From the NCBI GenBank assembly GCA_903921205.1, contig CAIXPF010000204.1:1-59770 (forward strand): a stretch of DNA of 59,770 bases, written 5' to 3'. Below the pieces are notes generated by a model that saw only the letters and a program-made list of their open reading frames with translations, was not told where the DNA came from and did no database searches. This DNA is from an uncultured Acidimicrobiia bacterium. GTDB lineage: Bacteria; Actinomycetota; Acidimicrobiia; Acidimicrobiales; CAIXPF01. The position numbers and the translations under genes are program-made. This document shows, piece by piece, positions 1 through 8,753 of this stretch (positions are counted from its first letter, which is position 1; each line of letters opens with the position of its first letter).

Positions 1-2
1 AG

Positions 3-1346
3 GTCGAGGACATGAACCCCGCGGCGCTCCTCGAGGGCGTGCCGTGGGACTTCGAGTCCTTCGGCGAGTACCTCGGGTCGGTCGAGCGTCGGGGCACCGT
101 GCTGAACTACGGCGCCTACATCGGGCACACCGCCCTGCGCCTGTACGCCATGGGCGAGGAGTCGGTCGGCCGTACCGCCCGCCCTGAGGAACTCGAGCGC
201 ATGGCCGCCATCATCCGTGAGGCGATGGACGCCGGCGCGGTCGGCTTCGCCACCAGCTTCGCCGCCACCCACCTCGGCGCCGACGGCAACCCGATTCCCA
301 GCCGCTGGGCCGACCGCAACGAGCTCGAGGTGCTGTTCCGGGCGGTCGCCGACAGCGGCCGCGGCATCATCGGGGTCAACGGTGGCGACAACCTGACCCT
401 GCGCGAGAACTACGCCCTGCAGAAGCAGATCGGTATCCCCTTCACCTTCACGGCGGTGCTGACCCAGCCCAACGGCGGGCACATGAAGGCCCTCGAGATC
501 AACCGTCAGGGTTGGGCCGACGGCGCCGAGGTGTGGCCGCAGGTCAGCTGCCGCCCGCTCACCTTCTCGATGACGCTGGTGGAGCCGTTCACCCTGAACA
601 CCAACCCGGTGTTCGCCGAGCTGTCGGCCGGCACGCTCGAGCAGCGTCGGGCTGCCTATGCCGATACCGCATGGCGCGAGCGGGCCCGTGAGTACTGGAA
701 CAACACCCGGGCCTTCCGTCCGCGCTGGTCGACCATGGAGGTGATGGAGTCCGCCGCGCACCCCGAGCACGTCGGACGCCGTCTGACCGACCTCGCCGGC
801 CAGATGGGTGTCGACGTGTTCGACGCCCTCATGGAGCTCGCCGTGGCCGAGCCCGACCTGATGCTGCGGATCAAGGTCGTCATCGCCAACGACGACGAGG
901 ACGGGGTGAAGGCCCTGTTGTCGGACCCCCACACCACGCTCGGCCTGTCCGACGCCGGCGCCCACGTCGGCCAGTTGTGCGATGCGCCGCTGCCCACCGA
1001 CCTGCTCGGCAACTGGGTCCGTGACCGCCAGGCCATCCCGATGGAGTTGGCCGTGCGCAAGCTCAGCGGCCTGCAGGCCGACCTGTTCGGCTTCGCCGGC
1101 CGCGGCTACCTGCGAGCCGGCAACTGGGCGGACATCACGGTGTTCGATCCGGCGACGGTGGCCCCCGGGCCGGTGCGCCGGGTCCGGGACTTCCCCGCGA
1201 ACTCGGAGCGGCTCACCGCCGACGCCCCGCTGGGCATGCGTCACATCCTGGTCAACGGCCAGGCCATCCAGCAGGACGGTGCCCGGGTCGAGGGTGCGCT
1301 CGACACCCGGCCGGGCATGCTGGTCCGTCCGGCGCTACGAGGCTGA
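3..1346 (+). CDS. D-aminoacylase-type amidohydrolase, 5' end missing
   Basis: This is the C-terminal part of an N-acyl-D-amino-acid deacylase-like metal-dependent amidohydrolase. The frame is already open at base 3 (V-E-D-M-N-P), and that segment aligns with residues near 110 of the complete paralog at 37072-38787 ([15 protein letters not shown]). I therefore treat the ATG at 12 as internal, with about 110 N-terminal residues, including the HxH metal motif, lying outside the window. The late metal-site region is present as LSDAGAHVGQLCDAP followed by NWVRDRQ, matching [15 protein letters not shown] in the paralog. The protein ends with the usual amidohydrolase beta-sandwich remnant (AGNWADITVFDP). 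Family members hydrolyse N-acyl-D-amino acids or related cyclic amides, but the true substrate cannot be read from the sequence. Confidence 0.85.
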   Translation, partial: VEDMNPAALLEGVPWDFESFGEYLGSVERRGTVLNYGAYIGHTALRLYAMGEESVGRTARPEELERMAAIIREAMDAGAVGFATSFAATHLGADGNPIPSRWADRNELEVLFRAVADSGRGIIGVNGGDNLTLRENYALQKQIGIPFTFTAVLTQPNGGHMKALEINRQGWADGAEVWPQVSCRPLTFSMTLVEPFTLNTNPVFAELSAGTLEQRRAAYADTAWRERAREYWNNTRAFRPRWSTMEVMESAAHPEHVGRRLTDLAGQMGVDVFDALMELAVAEPDLMLRIKVVIANDDEDGVKALLSDPHTTLGLSDAGAHVGQLCDAPLPTDLLGNWVRDRQAIPMELAVRKLSGLQADLFGFAGRGYLRAGNWADITVFDPATVAPGPVRRVRDFPANSERLTADAPLGMRHILVNGQAIQQDGARVEGALDTRPGMLVRPALRG

Positions 1347-1451
1347 TCGCCCACGGCCACGGCAGTGGCCGATCTTGTCGACCGGGCCCGGTCCGCCCCA
1401 GGCGGTCCGGGTCCGTTCGCGAACGCCGGCATCGGGGGGTGGCGAGCGTGT

Positions 1452-1565
1452 TTGTAGCGAAGTGGTTCGGGCTCGTTCTCGGACTCGAAGGGCTCAACGC
1501 TCTGACCTGCGTAGACGCGAAACCGGCGGTCGGGTCTGGTGCGGCGTCGAACCATTTCGCTACAA
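1452..1565. repeat. 114-bp element with 18-bp terminal inverted repeats (MITE-like?)
   Basis: The left end TTGTAGCGAAGTGGTTCG (1452-1469) and the right end CGAACCATTTCGCTACAA (1548-1565) are inverted copies matching at 17 of 18 positions, and the interior is not palindromic. A second weaker inverted pair (around GACGCGAAACCGG near 1514 and CCGATTTCGCGTC near 1570) overlaps the right side. I found no clear target-site duplication. It may be a small non-autonomous mobile element, a long-loop hairpin, or a composite operator. Confidence 0.4.
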
Positions 1566-1640
1566 GCCGGCCGATTTCGCGTCTCACACCCAGGCCGGGT
1601 CGGTCCGGGTCGTCCGGATCTGCGCGCCGGCCGGACGGTC

Positions 1641-1690
1641 GAGGTCCGGTCGGGTGGTGGAGGTCCGGTCGGGTGGTGGAGGTCCGGGTG
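1641..1690. repeat. 19-bp tandem repeat, 2.6 copies
   Basis: The unit GAGGTCCGGTCGGGTGGTG occupies 1641-1659 and 1660-1678 and is followed by a partial copy (GAGGTCCGGGTG) to 1690. It is non-coding and resembles the other GC-rich tandem repeats in intergenic spaces of this window. Confidence 0.75.
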
Positions 1691-1774
1691 ACATCGGTGC
1701 GTCGTCGACGCCCGACCCGGAGGAGGTGCGCCCTTCCGGGTGGACGGACTGGCCTGGTGCCGGGCACCGGGGCC

Positions 1775-1780
1775 TAACAT
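1775..1780 (+). promoter_or_regulatory. -10-like TAACAT, leaderless start
   Basis: TAACAT lies 8 nt before the ATG at 1789, and no purine-rich ribosome site is seen between them. The spacing would place the transcript start at or next to the start codon, as in leaderless actinobacterial genes. There is no clear -35. Confidence 0.35.
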
Positions 1781-1788
1781 TGTCGACT

Positions 1789-2979
1789 ATGTCAGTCGGA
1801 ATTGTCGGGAAGTCAGCGGTCGACGAAGCCACCCTGCCCGAGGTCGTTGCGGCCCTCGCTGCGGCGGCCGCGGCGCATGACGCCGACGGGTCCTTCCCCC
1901 ACGAGGCGTTCGAGCTGCTGTGGCGCAACGGCATCCTCGACCTGGTGGTGCCCGCCGCACTCGGTGGTGGCGGGGCGGGCCTCGAGCAGACGGTGCGGGT
2001 ACTGGTCGAACTCGGTCGCGGCGACCCGTCGGTCGCGCTGGTGACGGCGTTGCACCTGCTGCTGTACTCGCAGATGGACACGCCCGGGTCGGTCTGGCCG
2101 CAGGCGCTGCGCGAACGGTTGCAGCGCTCGGTGGTCGAGGGCCCGGCGCTCGCCAACGCCCTGCGGGTCGAGCCGGAACTGGGCACCCCGGCCCGTGGTG
2201 GTCTGCCGGCAACGGTCGCCGAACGACAGGCGGACGGCAGCTACCGGCTGCACGGACGCAAGATCTACTCCACCGGTGCGCCAGGTCTGCGCTGGTTCGT
2301 GGTCTACGCCCGTACCGACGACCCGGTGCCACTGGTCGGGCAGTTCGTGGTGGACACCGCTGCGGATGCCGGTGGCTGGCGTATCGAGCCGACCTGGAAC
2401 CATCTCGGCATGCGGGCGACGGCAAGCCACGACGTGGTGTTCGACGGTGCCCGCGTCGAGGCGGACGCGGTGGTCGATCTGCGCCCGTCGGATGCGCCCG
2501 CGGGCTACGACCCGGTGCTCATGGCCTGGAACGCCCTGCTGATCGCCGCCACGTATCACGGCATCGCCGTGGCGTCTCGTGACTGGCTCGCCGACTACCT
2601 GCAGCGCCGGGTGCCCTCCGGCCTCGGCAAGCCGCTCGCCACCCTGCCCCGGTTCCAGGAGGCGGTCGGCCGCATCGAGGCCAAGGTACGCACCTCGAGC
2701 CGCCTGCTGGCCGACGCCGCCCGGCGGATCGACGAGAGGGTGGAGCTGGTCGACGCCTGCGCCGACGCCCCGGTGGTGAAGCTGACCGTGACCACCAACG
2801 CCATCGAGGCCGTCACCGAGGCGATCGCCCTGGTCGGCAACCCCGGACTGAGCCGGGACAACGACCTCGAACGGCACCTGCGCAACGTGCTGTGCAGCCG
2901 GATCCACACGCCGCAGGACGACATGATCCTCGTCGGCGCCGGCCGGGCCGCCCTCGCCAATACGACGGTCGGACGATGA
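1789..2979 (+). CDS. Acyl-CoA dehydrogenase family protein (DszC/SfnC-like)
   Basis: A 396-residue flavoprotein of the acyl-CoA dehydrogenase fold. It has an N-terminal helical domain (FPHEAFELLWRNGILDLVVP), a middle beta domain with KIYSTGAPGLRWFVVYART and the MRATASHDVVFDGARV strand, and a C-terminal helical bundle. The ATG at 1789 is chosen because the homologous N-terminus begins there; the frame is open far upstream but only as junk overlapping the previous gene. It overlaps the next gene, an SsuD-type monooxygenase, by 4 nt (ATGA). This pairing resembles SfnB/SfnC/DszC-like flavoproteins that act with FMNH2-dependent monooxygenases on sulfones or sulfonates. A role in scavenging organic sulfur is therefore likely but inferred. 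An ordinary acyl-CoA dehydrogenase is the alternative. Confidence 0.85.
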   Translation: MSVGIVGKSAVDEATLPEVVAALAAAAAAHDADGSFPHEAFELLWRNGILDLVVPAALGGGGAGLEQTVRVLVELGRGDPSVALVTALHLLLYSQMDTPGSVWPQALRERLQRSVVEGPALANALRVEPELGTPARGGLPATVAERQADGSYRLHGRKIYSTGAPGLRWFVVYARTDDPVPLVGQFVVDTAADAGGWRIEPTWNHLGMRATASHDVVFDGARVEADAVVDLRPSDAPAGYDPVLMAWNALLIAATYHGIAVASRDWLADYLQRRVPSGLGKPLATLPRFQEAVGRIEAKVRTSSRLLADAARRIDERVELVDACADAPVVKLTVTTNAIEAVTEAIALVGNPGLSRDNDLERHLRNVLCSRIHTPQDDMILVGAGRAALANTTVGR

Positions 2980-4067
2980 GCGTCGAGATCGCCGGCTGGC
3001 TGGCCCCTCGCATCACCTCCGAGATCATCCCGCCGTCGGGTTCGGTTTTCGACAAGGAGATCATCTCCCGCACCGCTCGGGTCCACGAGGAGGGCGGGTT
3101 CGACACCGTGCTCGTGGGGTACTTCACCAATGCCCCCGACGGGTTCCTGGTGGCCGCCCACGGGGCGACGGTCACCGAGCGGTTGCGGTTCCTCATCGCG
3201 CATCGTCCCGGGTTCGTGTCCCCGACGGTGGCCGCCCGCAAGTTCGCCACCCTCGATCAACTCACCGACGGCCGGGTGTCGATCCACCTGATCTCCGGGG
3301 GCAGTGACGCCGACCAGGCGAAGGACGGTGACCACCTCGACCATGCCGGTCGGTATCGCCGTACCGATGAGTACACCGCGGTGATGCGGCGGGTCTGGAC
3401 CGAGGAGCGCCCCTTCGACCACCTCGGCGAGTTCTACGACATCGCCAAGGCCTATTCGGAGATCCGGTGCGTGCAGCAGCCGCACATCCCGATCTTCGGT
3501 GGTGGCGGCTCGGACGCGGCGGTGAACTGCCTGACGCCGCACCTCGACACGTTCATGCTGTGGGGCGAGCCGTTGGCCGACACCAAGGTGTTCATGGACC
3601 GGGTGCGTGCTGCGGCGGCACTGCACGGCCGTACGCCCACGTTCTCGGTGTCGACCCGACCGATCCTGGGCCGTACCGAGGGGGAGGCGTGGGACCGTGC
3701 CCACGACATCCTGGAACGGGTCCGTGCCTCGCACGGCGGCCGGACGCCACGGCGTCCCGACAACGTGGCCTCGCAGCGATTGCTCGACGCGGCTGCCGGA
3801 CAGGAGCTCTACGACCGCTGTCTGTGGACGCCGCTGGCCACGGCATCGGGCGCGCCGGGCAACTCGACCGCACTGGTCGGTACGGCGGAGACGGTCGCCC
3901 GGGCCATGGTCGACTACTACGACATCGGCGCCACCACGCTGCTGATCCGTGGCTACGACCCGCTGGTCGATGCCGAGGAGTACGGTCGGGAGCTGATCCC
4001 GCGGGTTCGCGAGCTGGTCGCCGAGCGCGACCGGGTCGCGTCACCGCCGCTGCCCGCCGCCGACTGA
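2976..4067 (+). CDS. LLM-class flavin-dependent monooxygenase (SsuD/SfnG-like)
   Basis: A 363-residue luciferase-like TIM-barrel oxidoreductase. The start is the ATG at 2976, which overlaps the TGA of the preceding gene and so implies translational coupling. The segment VSIHLISGGSDADQAKDGD is the signature region of FMNH2-dependent alkanesulfonate and dimethylsulfone monooxygenases (ISGG.D....DGD) and sets it apart from F420-type members of the superfamily. AHRPGFVSPTVAARKFATLD and the C-terminal IRGYDPLVDAEEYG are also typical. Expected reaction: oxidative cleavage of a C-S bond using reduced flavin supplied by a separate reductase, which is not encoded here. The substrate is unknown. Confidence 0.88.
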   Translation: MSVEIAGWLAPRITSEIIPPSGSVFDKEIISRTARVHEEGGFDTVLVGYFTNAPDGFLVAAHGATVTERLRFLIAHRPGFVSPTVAARKFATLDQLTDGRVSIHLISGGSDADQAKDGDHLDHAGRYRRTDEYTAVMRRVWTEERPFDHLGEFYDIAKAYSEIRCVQQPHIPIFGGGGSDAAVNCLTPHLDTFMLWGEPLADTKVFMDRVRAAAALHGRTPTFSVSTRPILGRTEGEAWDRAHDILERVRASHGGRTPRRPDNVASQRLLDAAAGQELYDRCLWTPLATASGAPGNSTALVGTAETVARAMVDYYDIGATTLLIRGYDPLVDAEEYGRELIPRVRELVAERDRVASPPLPAAD

Positions 4068-4133
4068 CCGTCACCCTGCGTCGGGCCGGGTGGAGCCGGG
4101 CAGGTCGGGGGACTCAGCGGCGGTCGCCCCGGC

Positions 4134-5351
4134 TCAGAACACCACCTGCTGGGCCCGCAGGGCGACGATGTCCTCGGGGGAGCGGCCCATGACCTCGGCC
4201 AGGATCTCGTCGGTGTGCTCGCCGAAGCTGGGCGCATGGCGTCGCAGGCCGCTCGGGGTGGCCGAGTAGCGCGCCGGCGGACGCACCTGGCGGATCATGC
4301 CGACCACCGGGTGCTGCGACTCGACCAGCAGTTCCCGGTGCCGGATGTGAGGATCGTCGATCATCGCCTGACGGGTGTTGACCGGCGCCACCGGTACATC
4401 GGCGGCGTCCATCATCGCCACGACCTCGTCGGTGGTCATGGTGGCGGTGATGGCCTGGATCTCGTCGTTCACCTCGGCCCCGTAGCGCACCCGGCCCTGC
4501 AGGTCGGCGAAGCGCGGGTCGGCGGCCAGGTCGGGTCGGCCCAGTGCGGTGCACATCCGCTGCCAGTGGCCTTCGGTGGCCACCGAGTACACCATCGCCC
4601 AGCCGTCGCTGGTGCGGTACAGCTTGTAGATCTCGTTGAGGTTGGGCATGTCCATGGTGTGGTCGAGGTAGGTGTCGTTCCACATCGCCTCGGGCCACAG
4701 GAAGTGCACGGCCACGTCGACCATGGCCACCTCGATGTGTTGGCCGCCGGCACCGTTGGCCCGTGCCACCAGGGCGGCGAGCACCGACTGGGCCACCTGC
4801 AGGGAGGTGATCTTGTCGCACACCGCGGTGGCGACGAGGTTCGGGCGCCCCTCGTCGTCGACCTGGACCGACGGGTAGCCGGCGACGGACTGCACGATGG
4901 GGTCGAACGCCGGCCGGTGCGAATACGGGCCGTCCGAGCCGAAGCCGCTCACCGAGCACATGATGAGGTTCGGGTTGATCTCCGACAGCACCGACCAGCC
5001 GACCCCGAGCCGCTCGAGTGCGCCGGGCCGGAAGTTCTGCACCACCACGTCGGCGTCGCGCACCAACTCGAGCAGCAGCTCCCGTCCGGCAGGCTGCTTG
5101 AGATCGATGACGATGTTGCGCTTGTTGCGGTTCATCGCGGCGTACATGGCGCTCACGCCCGAGCCGTCGAGCAACGGGCCCGAGGCCCGCACGATGTCCG
5201 GGGCGTCGGCCCGCTCGATGGCGATGACGTCGGCACCCTGGTCGGCCAGCATGGCCGTGGCGAACGGGCCGGAGATCACCGCCGACAGGTCGATGATCCG
5301 GATGCCGGTCAGCGGCCCGTCGGCGAACCCGTGGTGGGTGGTGTCGGTCAT
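4134..5351 (-). CDS. CaiB/BaiF family CoA-transferase
   Basis: A 405-residue class III CoA-transferase that moves CoA between carboxylic acids. The start is the ATG at 5351, preceded by GGGGGGAA. A longer open frame upstream (to 5867) is low-complexity antisense of the next gene. Visible family features are GIRIIDLSAVISGPFATAML at the N-terminus, ADQGADVIAIERADAPD, the conserved NRNKRNIVIDLKQPAGREL, and NFRPGALERLGVG. The C-terminal domain ends APSFGEHTDEILAEVMG. It converges on the SsuD-like gene with a 66-bp gap. A similar but duplicated transferase occurs at 13244. Confidence 0.92.
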   Translation of the reverse strand: MTDTTHHGFADGPLTGIRIIDLSAVISGPFATAMLADQGADVIAIERADAPDIVRASGPLLDGSGVSAMYAAMNRNKRNIVIDLKQPAGRELLLELVRDADVVVQNFRPGALERLGVGWSVLSEINPNLIMCSVSGFGSDGPYSHRPAFDPIVQSVAGYPSVQVDDEGRPNLVATAVCDKITSLQVAQSVLAALVARANGAGGQHIEVAMVDVAVHFLWPEAMWNDTYLDHTMDMPNLNEIYKLYRTSDGWAMVYSVATEGHWQRMCTALGRPDLAADPRFADLQGRVRYGAEVNDEIQAITATMTTDEVVAMMDAADVPVAPVNTRQAMIDDPHIRHRELLVESQHPVVGMIRQVRPPARYSATPSGLRRHAPSFGEHTDEILAEVMGRSPEDIVALRAQQVVF

Positions 5352-5572
5352 GGTGCGTTCCCCCCGGAAGACACGGACAGCGGTGTGTCCCGGCTGAGCA
5401 TGCCACGCGGCGTCCCACGCGCGACGCCGACCGCCATCCCAGGGGGACGCGATTCCCGGCAAGTTCACAGCTGGTTCCGGGCTGCTGTTGCCACGGGCGT
5501 GGTTGACTGCCCAAGGTCTCACTCTGCCGCTCGCCTCAGGGTTCCCGTGTCCCGTCTCCCGTATCGCAGGTT

Positions 5573-7153
5573 GTGATCGTCGTGGCGCTCGCTCACCCGC
5601 GCTCCCGAACCGGGCCCGACCGCCGGTGCGGACCTGGTCGGCGCCCCGCAGGCCGCGTCGCGTCGTTGCTGGTGGCCTGCGGGCTGCTGGCATCGTCGGG
5701 TCTCGCCGCGTGTCGCGGTGGGACCGATGGTGCGGCTGCTGTCGACGGGGCGGTCGGGGACCCGGGGACGAGCGCATCCGCTGCGGCCGCCGCCGGCGAC
5801 GCCGGCTCGGCGGGGGCGAACGGCCCGGCGAGCACCGTGGCCACGAGCAGCACCGTGGCACCGGCAACGCTGGCGTCCTCCGAGCTCGTGGCCGCTGAGC
5901 TGCCCGGTCGTCCGACCGACTCCTCGGTGACCATCAGCGTCATCCCCGCTGCAGCGATGGAACTGTTCTACGAGTACGGCAGCGAGCCCGGCCGGTACAC
6001 GGCACGCACCGCGCCGCAGCAGGCCGCCGCCGGCCGCCCGGCCGAGACGACGCTCACCGGGCTGCAGCCCGGGACCCGGTACTACTACCGGCTCCGGGTG
6101 GGCGATCGAGCCGGCGCCGAGCGCACCTTCACCACCCAACGGCGCACGGGCCAGAGCTTCACCTTCGCGGTGCAGGGCGACTCCCACCCCGAACGGGTCG
6201 GCAAGCAGTTCGACGCCGCGCTCTACGCCAGGACGCTGGCGTCTGCGGCGTCGGCAGGCCCCGACTTCTACGTGTGCATGGGCGACGACTTCAGCGTCGA
6301 CACGCTCAAGAGCGTGACCGCAGAGACGGTGCGCTCGGTGTACCTGCGCCAGCGGCAGTGGCTCACCGCCGTCGACGCGCCGTTGTTCCTGGTCAACGGG
6401 AACCACGAACAGGCGTCGATGGCGAACCTCGACGGCACCGCCGACAACGTGGCGGTGTGGGCCCAGAACTGGCGCAACAGCTACTTCCCCCAACCGGCAC
6501 CCGACGGGTTCTACGGCGGCAATGCCGAACCGGTGCCGAACATCGGCCTGCTGCGCAACTACTTCTCCTACACGTGGGGCGACGCCCTGTTCGTGGTGAT
6601 CGACCCGTACTGGCACACCCCGTCGACGGTGGACAACGAGTTCGGCGCCGACAAGGACACCGGCAAGAAGCGTGACCAGTGGGCCATCACCCTCGGGGCC
6701 ACGCAGTACCGCTGGTTGGAGCAGACGCTGCGTGCCAGCAAGGCCACCCACAAGTTCGTCTTCGCCCACCACGTCAACGGCACCGGACGCGGTGGCGTGG
6801 AGCTGGCGAACACGTTCGAGTGGGGCGATCTCGAGCAGTTCCCGGCATACCGTCCGGGATGGTCCGAGCCCATCCACCAGCTGATGGCCTCGACCGGGGT
6901 GAGCATCTTCTTCCAGGGCCACGACCACCTCTTCGCCCGTCAGGAGCTCGACGGGGTCGTCTACCAGACCATGCCGGAACCGGCGAACCCCTTCGAGACC
7001 ATCGAGAACGAGGCCGCCTACCGCAGCGGCGTCAAGCTCCCCAACAGCGGCCACGTCCGGGTCGACGTCACCCCGGCCGAGGTCACCGTCACCTACATCC
7101 GCTCCCACCTCGACCGGCCCGATGAGATCGCCTACACCTACACCGTTCGCTGA
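5573..7153 (+). CDS. Exported calcineurin-like phosphoesterase lipoprotein (purple-acid-phosphatase type)
   Basis: A 526-residue predicted lipoprotein. The GTG start is followed by an arginine-rich n-region, a hydrophobic core and a lipobox-like LAAC near residue 47. A low-complexity Ala/Thr/Ser linker leads to a fibronectin-like N-terminal domain (ELFYEYGSEPGRYTA, TLTGLQPGTRYYYRLRVGDR). The metallophosphatase core shows the five metal-site blocks in order: QGDSHPE (about 200), MGDDF, NGNHEQ (about 276), FAHHVNG and QGHDHLFA (about 449). Such enzymes hydrolyse phosphomonoesters or diesters outside the membrane using a dinuclear metal centre. It is followed, with a 32-nt overlap, by a paralog of the same architecture. 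A TATCGC hexamer just upstream could be a -10. Confidence 0.9.
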   Translation: MIVVALAHPRSRTGPDRRCGPGRRPAGRVASLLVACGLLASSGLAACRGGTDGAAAVDGAVGDPGTSASAAAAAGDAGSAGANGPASTVATSSTVAPATLASSELVAAELPGRPTDSSVTISVIPAAAMELFYEYGSEPGRYTARTAPQQAAAGRPAETTLTGLQPGTRYYYRLRVGDRAGAERTFTTQRRTGQSFTFAVQGDSHPERVGKQFDAALYARTLASAASAGPDFYVCMGDDFSVDTLKSVTAETVRSVYLRQRQWLTAVDAPLFLVNGNHEQASMANLDGTADNVAVWAQNWRNSYFPQPAPDGFYGGNAEPVPNIGLLRNYFSYTWGDALFVVIDPYWHTPSTVDNEFGADKDTGKKRDQWAITLGATQYRWLEQTLRASKATHKFVFAHHVNGTGRGGVELANTFEWGDLEQFPAYRPGWSEPIHQLMASTGVSIFFQGHDHLFARQELDGVVYQTMPEPANPFETIENEAAYRSGVKLPNSGHVRVDVTPAEVTVTYIRSHLDRPDEIAYTYTVR

Positions 7154-8726
7154 CCGCCGTCGGGGCCGCCACCGGGGTCGGGTCGTGACGGCTGCCGCTG
7201 CGCTGCTGCTCGCCGCGACCCTGGCCTGTTCCGCCGGCGACCCCGCCGCCGCACCCGACCCGGCCCACGGGCCGCCCACCGGCCCGAGTGTCCTCGCGCC
7301 TGCGGAGTCGACCCGTCCGATGGTGCCGGTCCCGAGCACCGTTGCCGATCCCGCGACCGGCGCTGCCGGGCCGTCGCTCGCCGTGGCCGACGGTGCGGCC
7401 CCGGCGGACGGGTTCTCCGTCGTGCTGGGCCGACCCAGCGCCACGACGGTCGCCGTGTCGGTGCTGGCCGCCGCCGACGCCCAGCTGCGCGTCGCCTACG
7501 GACCGGCGGGCGGTGCGCTCGACCGGCGGAGCGAACCGGTGGCCCTGCGGGCCGGGGTGCCGGTCCCGGTGGAGCTGCGTGACCTGCGGCCCGACACCGG
7601 CTACCGCTACCAGGTGCAGCTCGACGGTGCCGGCCAGGGCACCCACGAGTTCCACACCGCCCGGCCGTCGGGCAGCACCTTCACCTTCACCATCGACGCC
7701 GACCCGCACTTCGACGACCCGAAGTTCAACGCCACGATGTACCGCACCACGCTGGCCAACGCAGTGGCCGACCAGCCGGACTTCCATGTGAACCTCGGTG
7801 ACACGTTCATGACCGAGAAGGGCAAGCCGGCCACCGAGGCCGCCGCGGCCGTCGGGTTCTCCGGCATGCGGCCCTACCTCGGCATCATCGGCGCCGAGGC
7901 GCCGCTGTACCTGGTGAACGGCAATCACGAGGGCGAGCTCGGCTGGTTGCTGCCCAACGCCACCACCCGCCAGCTGCCGCTGTGGTCGACGACGCTGCGT
8001 CAGGCCTACTACCCGACGCCGGTGCCCGGCTCGTTCTACCGGGGTGGCGCCGCGCTCGACCGCTACACCGGTGCGGCCCGCGACGCCTACTACGCGTGGA
8101 GTTGGGGCGACGCGCAGTTCATCGTGCTCGACCCGTTCTGGTACACCGCCGACAAGCCCCGAACCGGTGGGGGCGACGTCAACTGGGGATGGACGCTCGG
8201 CCGGGAACAGTACGACTGGCTGCGCAGCACCCTCGAGACCAGTCGGGCCACGCAGACCTTCGTGTTCATCCACCACCTGGTGGGCGGGGCGTCGGAGGCC
8301 CGGGGTGGCGTCGAGGTCGCCGGCCTGTACGAGTGGGGTGGCCGCAACACCGACGGCAGCGACGGCTTCGCCCAGCACCGGCCCGGTTGGGGTGTGCCGA
8401 TCCATCAGCTGTTGGTCCAGCACCACGTGACGGCGGTGTTCCACGGCCACGACCACGTCTACGTCGCCCAGGAGCTCGACGGTATCGCGTACCAGGAGGT
8501 ACCCCAGCCGAGCGTGACCGACGGCAGCAGCCGGCTCGCCGCGGGGTACGGCTACACCAGCGGGGTGGCGCTGGGAAGCTCCGGGCACCTGCGCGTGACG
8601 GTGACGCCCGCCGGTTCGACCGTGCAGTACGTGCGTGCCGTCGTCGCCGGCAGTGACAAGGGCGCTCAGGCGAACAACCAGAAGAACGGCCAGGTGGACC
8701 ATGCCTATGCCCTGTCCGCTCGGTGA
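7122..8726 (+). CDS. Second calcineurin-like phosphoesterase lipoprotein, paralog of the preceding gene
   Basis: A 534-residue protein with the same layout as its neighbour: signal (VVTAAAALLLAATLAC with a lipobox), Pro/Ala-rich linker, fibronectin-like domain (VELRDLRPDTGYRYQVQLDG), then the phosphatase core with TIDADPHFDDP, LGDTF, NGNHEGE, FIHHLVGG and HGHDHVY. The ATG at 7122 overlaps the previous gene by 32 nt. A GTG at the VVTAAA segment (about 7185) would give a shorter, equally plausible signal peptide. The first metal block reads DADPHF here instead of QGDSHPE, so metal or substrate preference may differ. Tandem duplication with divergence is the simplest origin. Confidence 0.9.
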   Translation: MRSPTPTPFADRRRGRHRGRVVTAAAALLLAATLACSAGDPAAAPDPAHGPPTGPSVLAPAESTRPMVPVPSTVADPATGAAGPSLAVADGAAPADGFSVVLGRPSATTVAVSVLAAADAQLRVAYGPAGGALDRRSEPVALRAGVPVPVELRDLRPDTGYRYQVQLDGAGQGTHEFHTARPSGSTFTFTIDADPHFDDPKFNATMYRTTLANAVADQPDFHVNLGDTFMTEKGKPATEAAAAVGFSGMRPYLGIIGAEAPLYLVNGNHEGELGWLLPNATTRQLPLWSTTLRQAYYPTPVPGSFYRGGAALDRYTGAARDAYYAWSWGDAQFIVLDPFWYTADKPRTGGGDVNWGWTLGREQYDWLRSTLETSRATQTFVFIHHLVGGASEARGGVEVAGLYEWGGRNTDGSDGFAQHRPGWGVPIHQLLVQHHVTAVFHGHDHVYVAQELDGIAYQEVPQPSVTDGSSRLAAGYGYTSGVALGSSGHLRVTVTPAGSTVQYVRAVVAGSDKGAQANNQKNGQVDHAYALSAR

Positions 8727-8753
8727 CCCGGGTCGGCGACGAGGAACGGTGCG

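Larger units (their letters stand above)
1347..1788. other. 442-bp non-coding gap with repeats
   Basis: I see no convincing gene between the amidohydrolase stop and the acyl-CoA dehydrogenase start. Open frames here lack a start with a ribosome site and overlap repeats. The gap holds a 114-bp element with 18-bp inverted ends (1452-1565), a 19-bp tandem repeat (1641-1690) and a -10-like hexamer immediately before the next gene. Confidence 0.6.

Noticed and set aside
1439-1777. 112-codon open frame in the first intergenic gap
   Set aside because: It spans both the inverted-repeat element and the tandem repeat, has no ribosome site and no family resemblance, and the repeats explain its apparent openness.
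982-1788. N-terminal extension of the acyl-CoA dehydrogenase frame
   Set aside because: The extension overlaps the amidohydrolase coding end and the repeat-rich gap, and is Arg/Ser-rich. The homologous N-terminus starts at the ATG at 1789.
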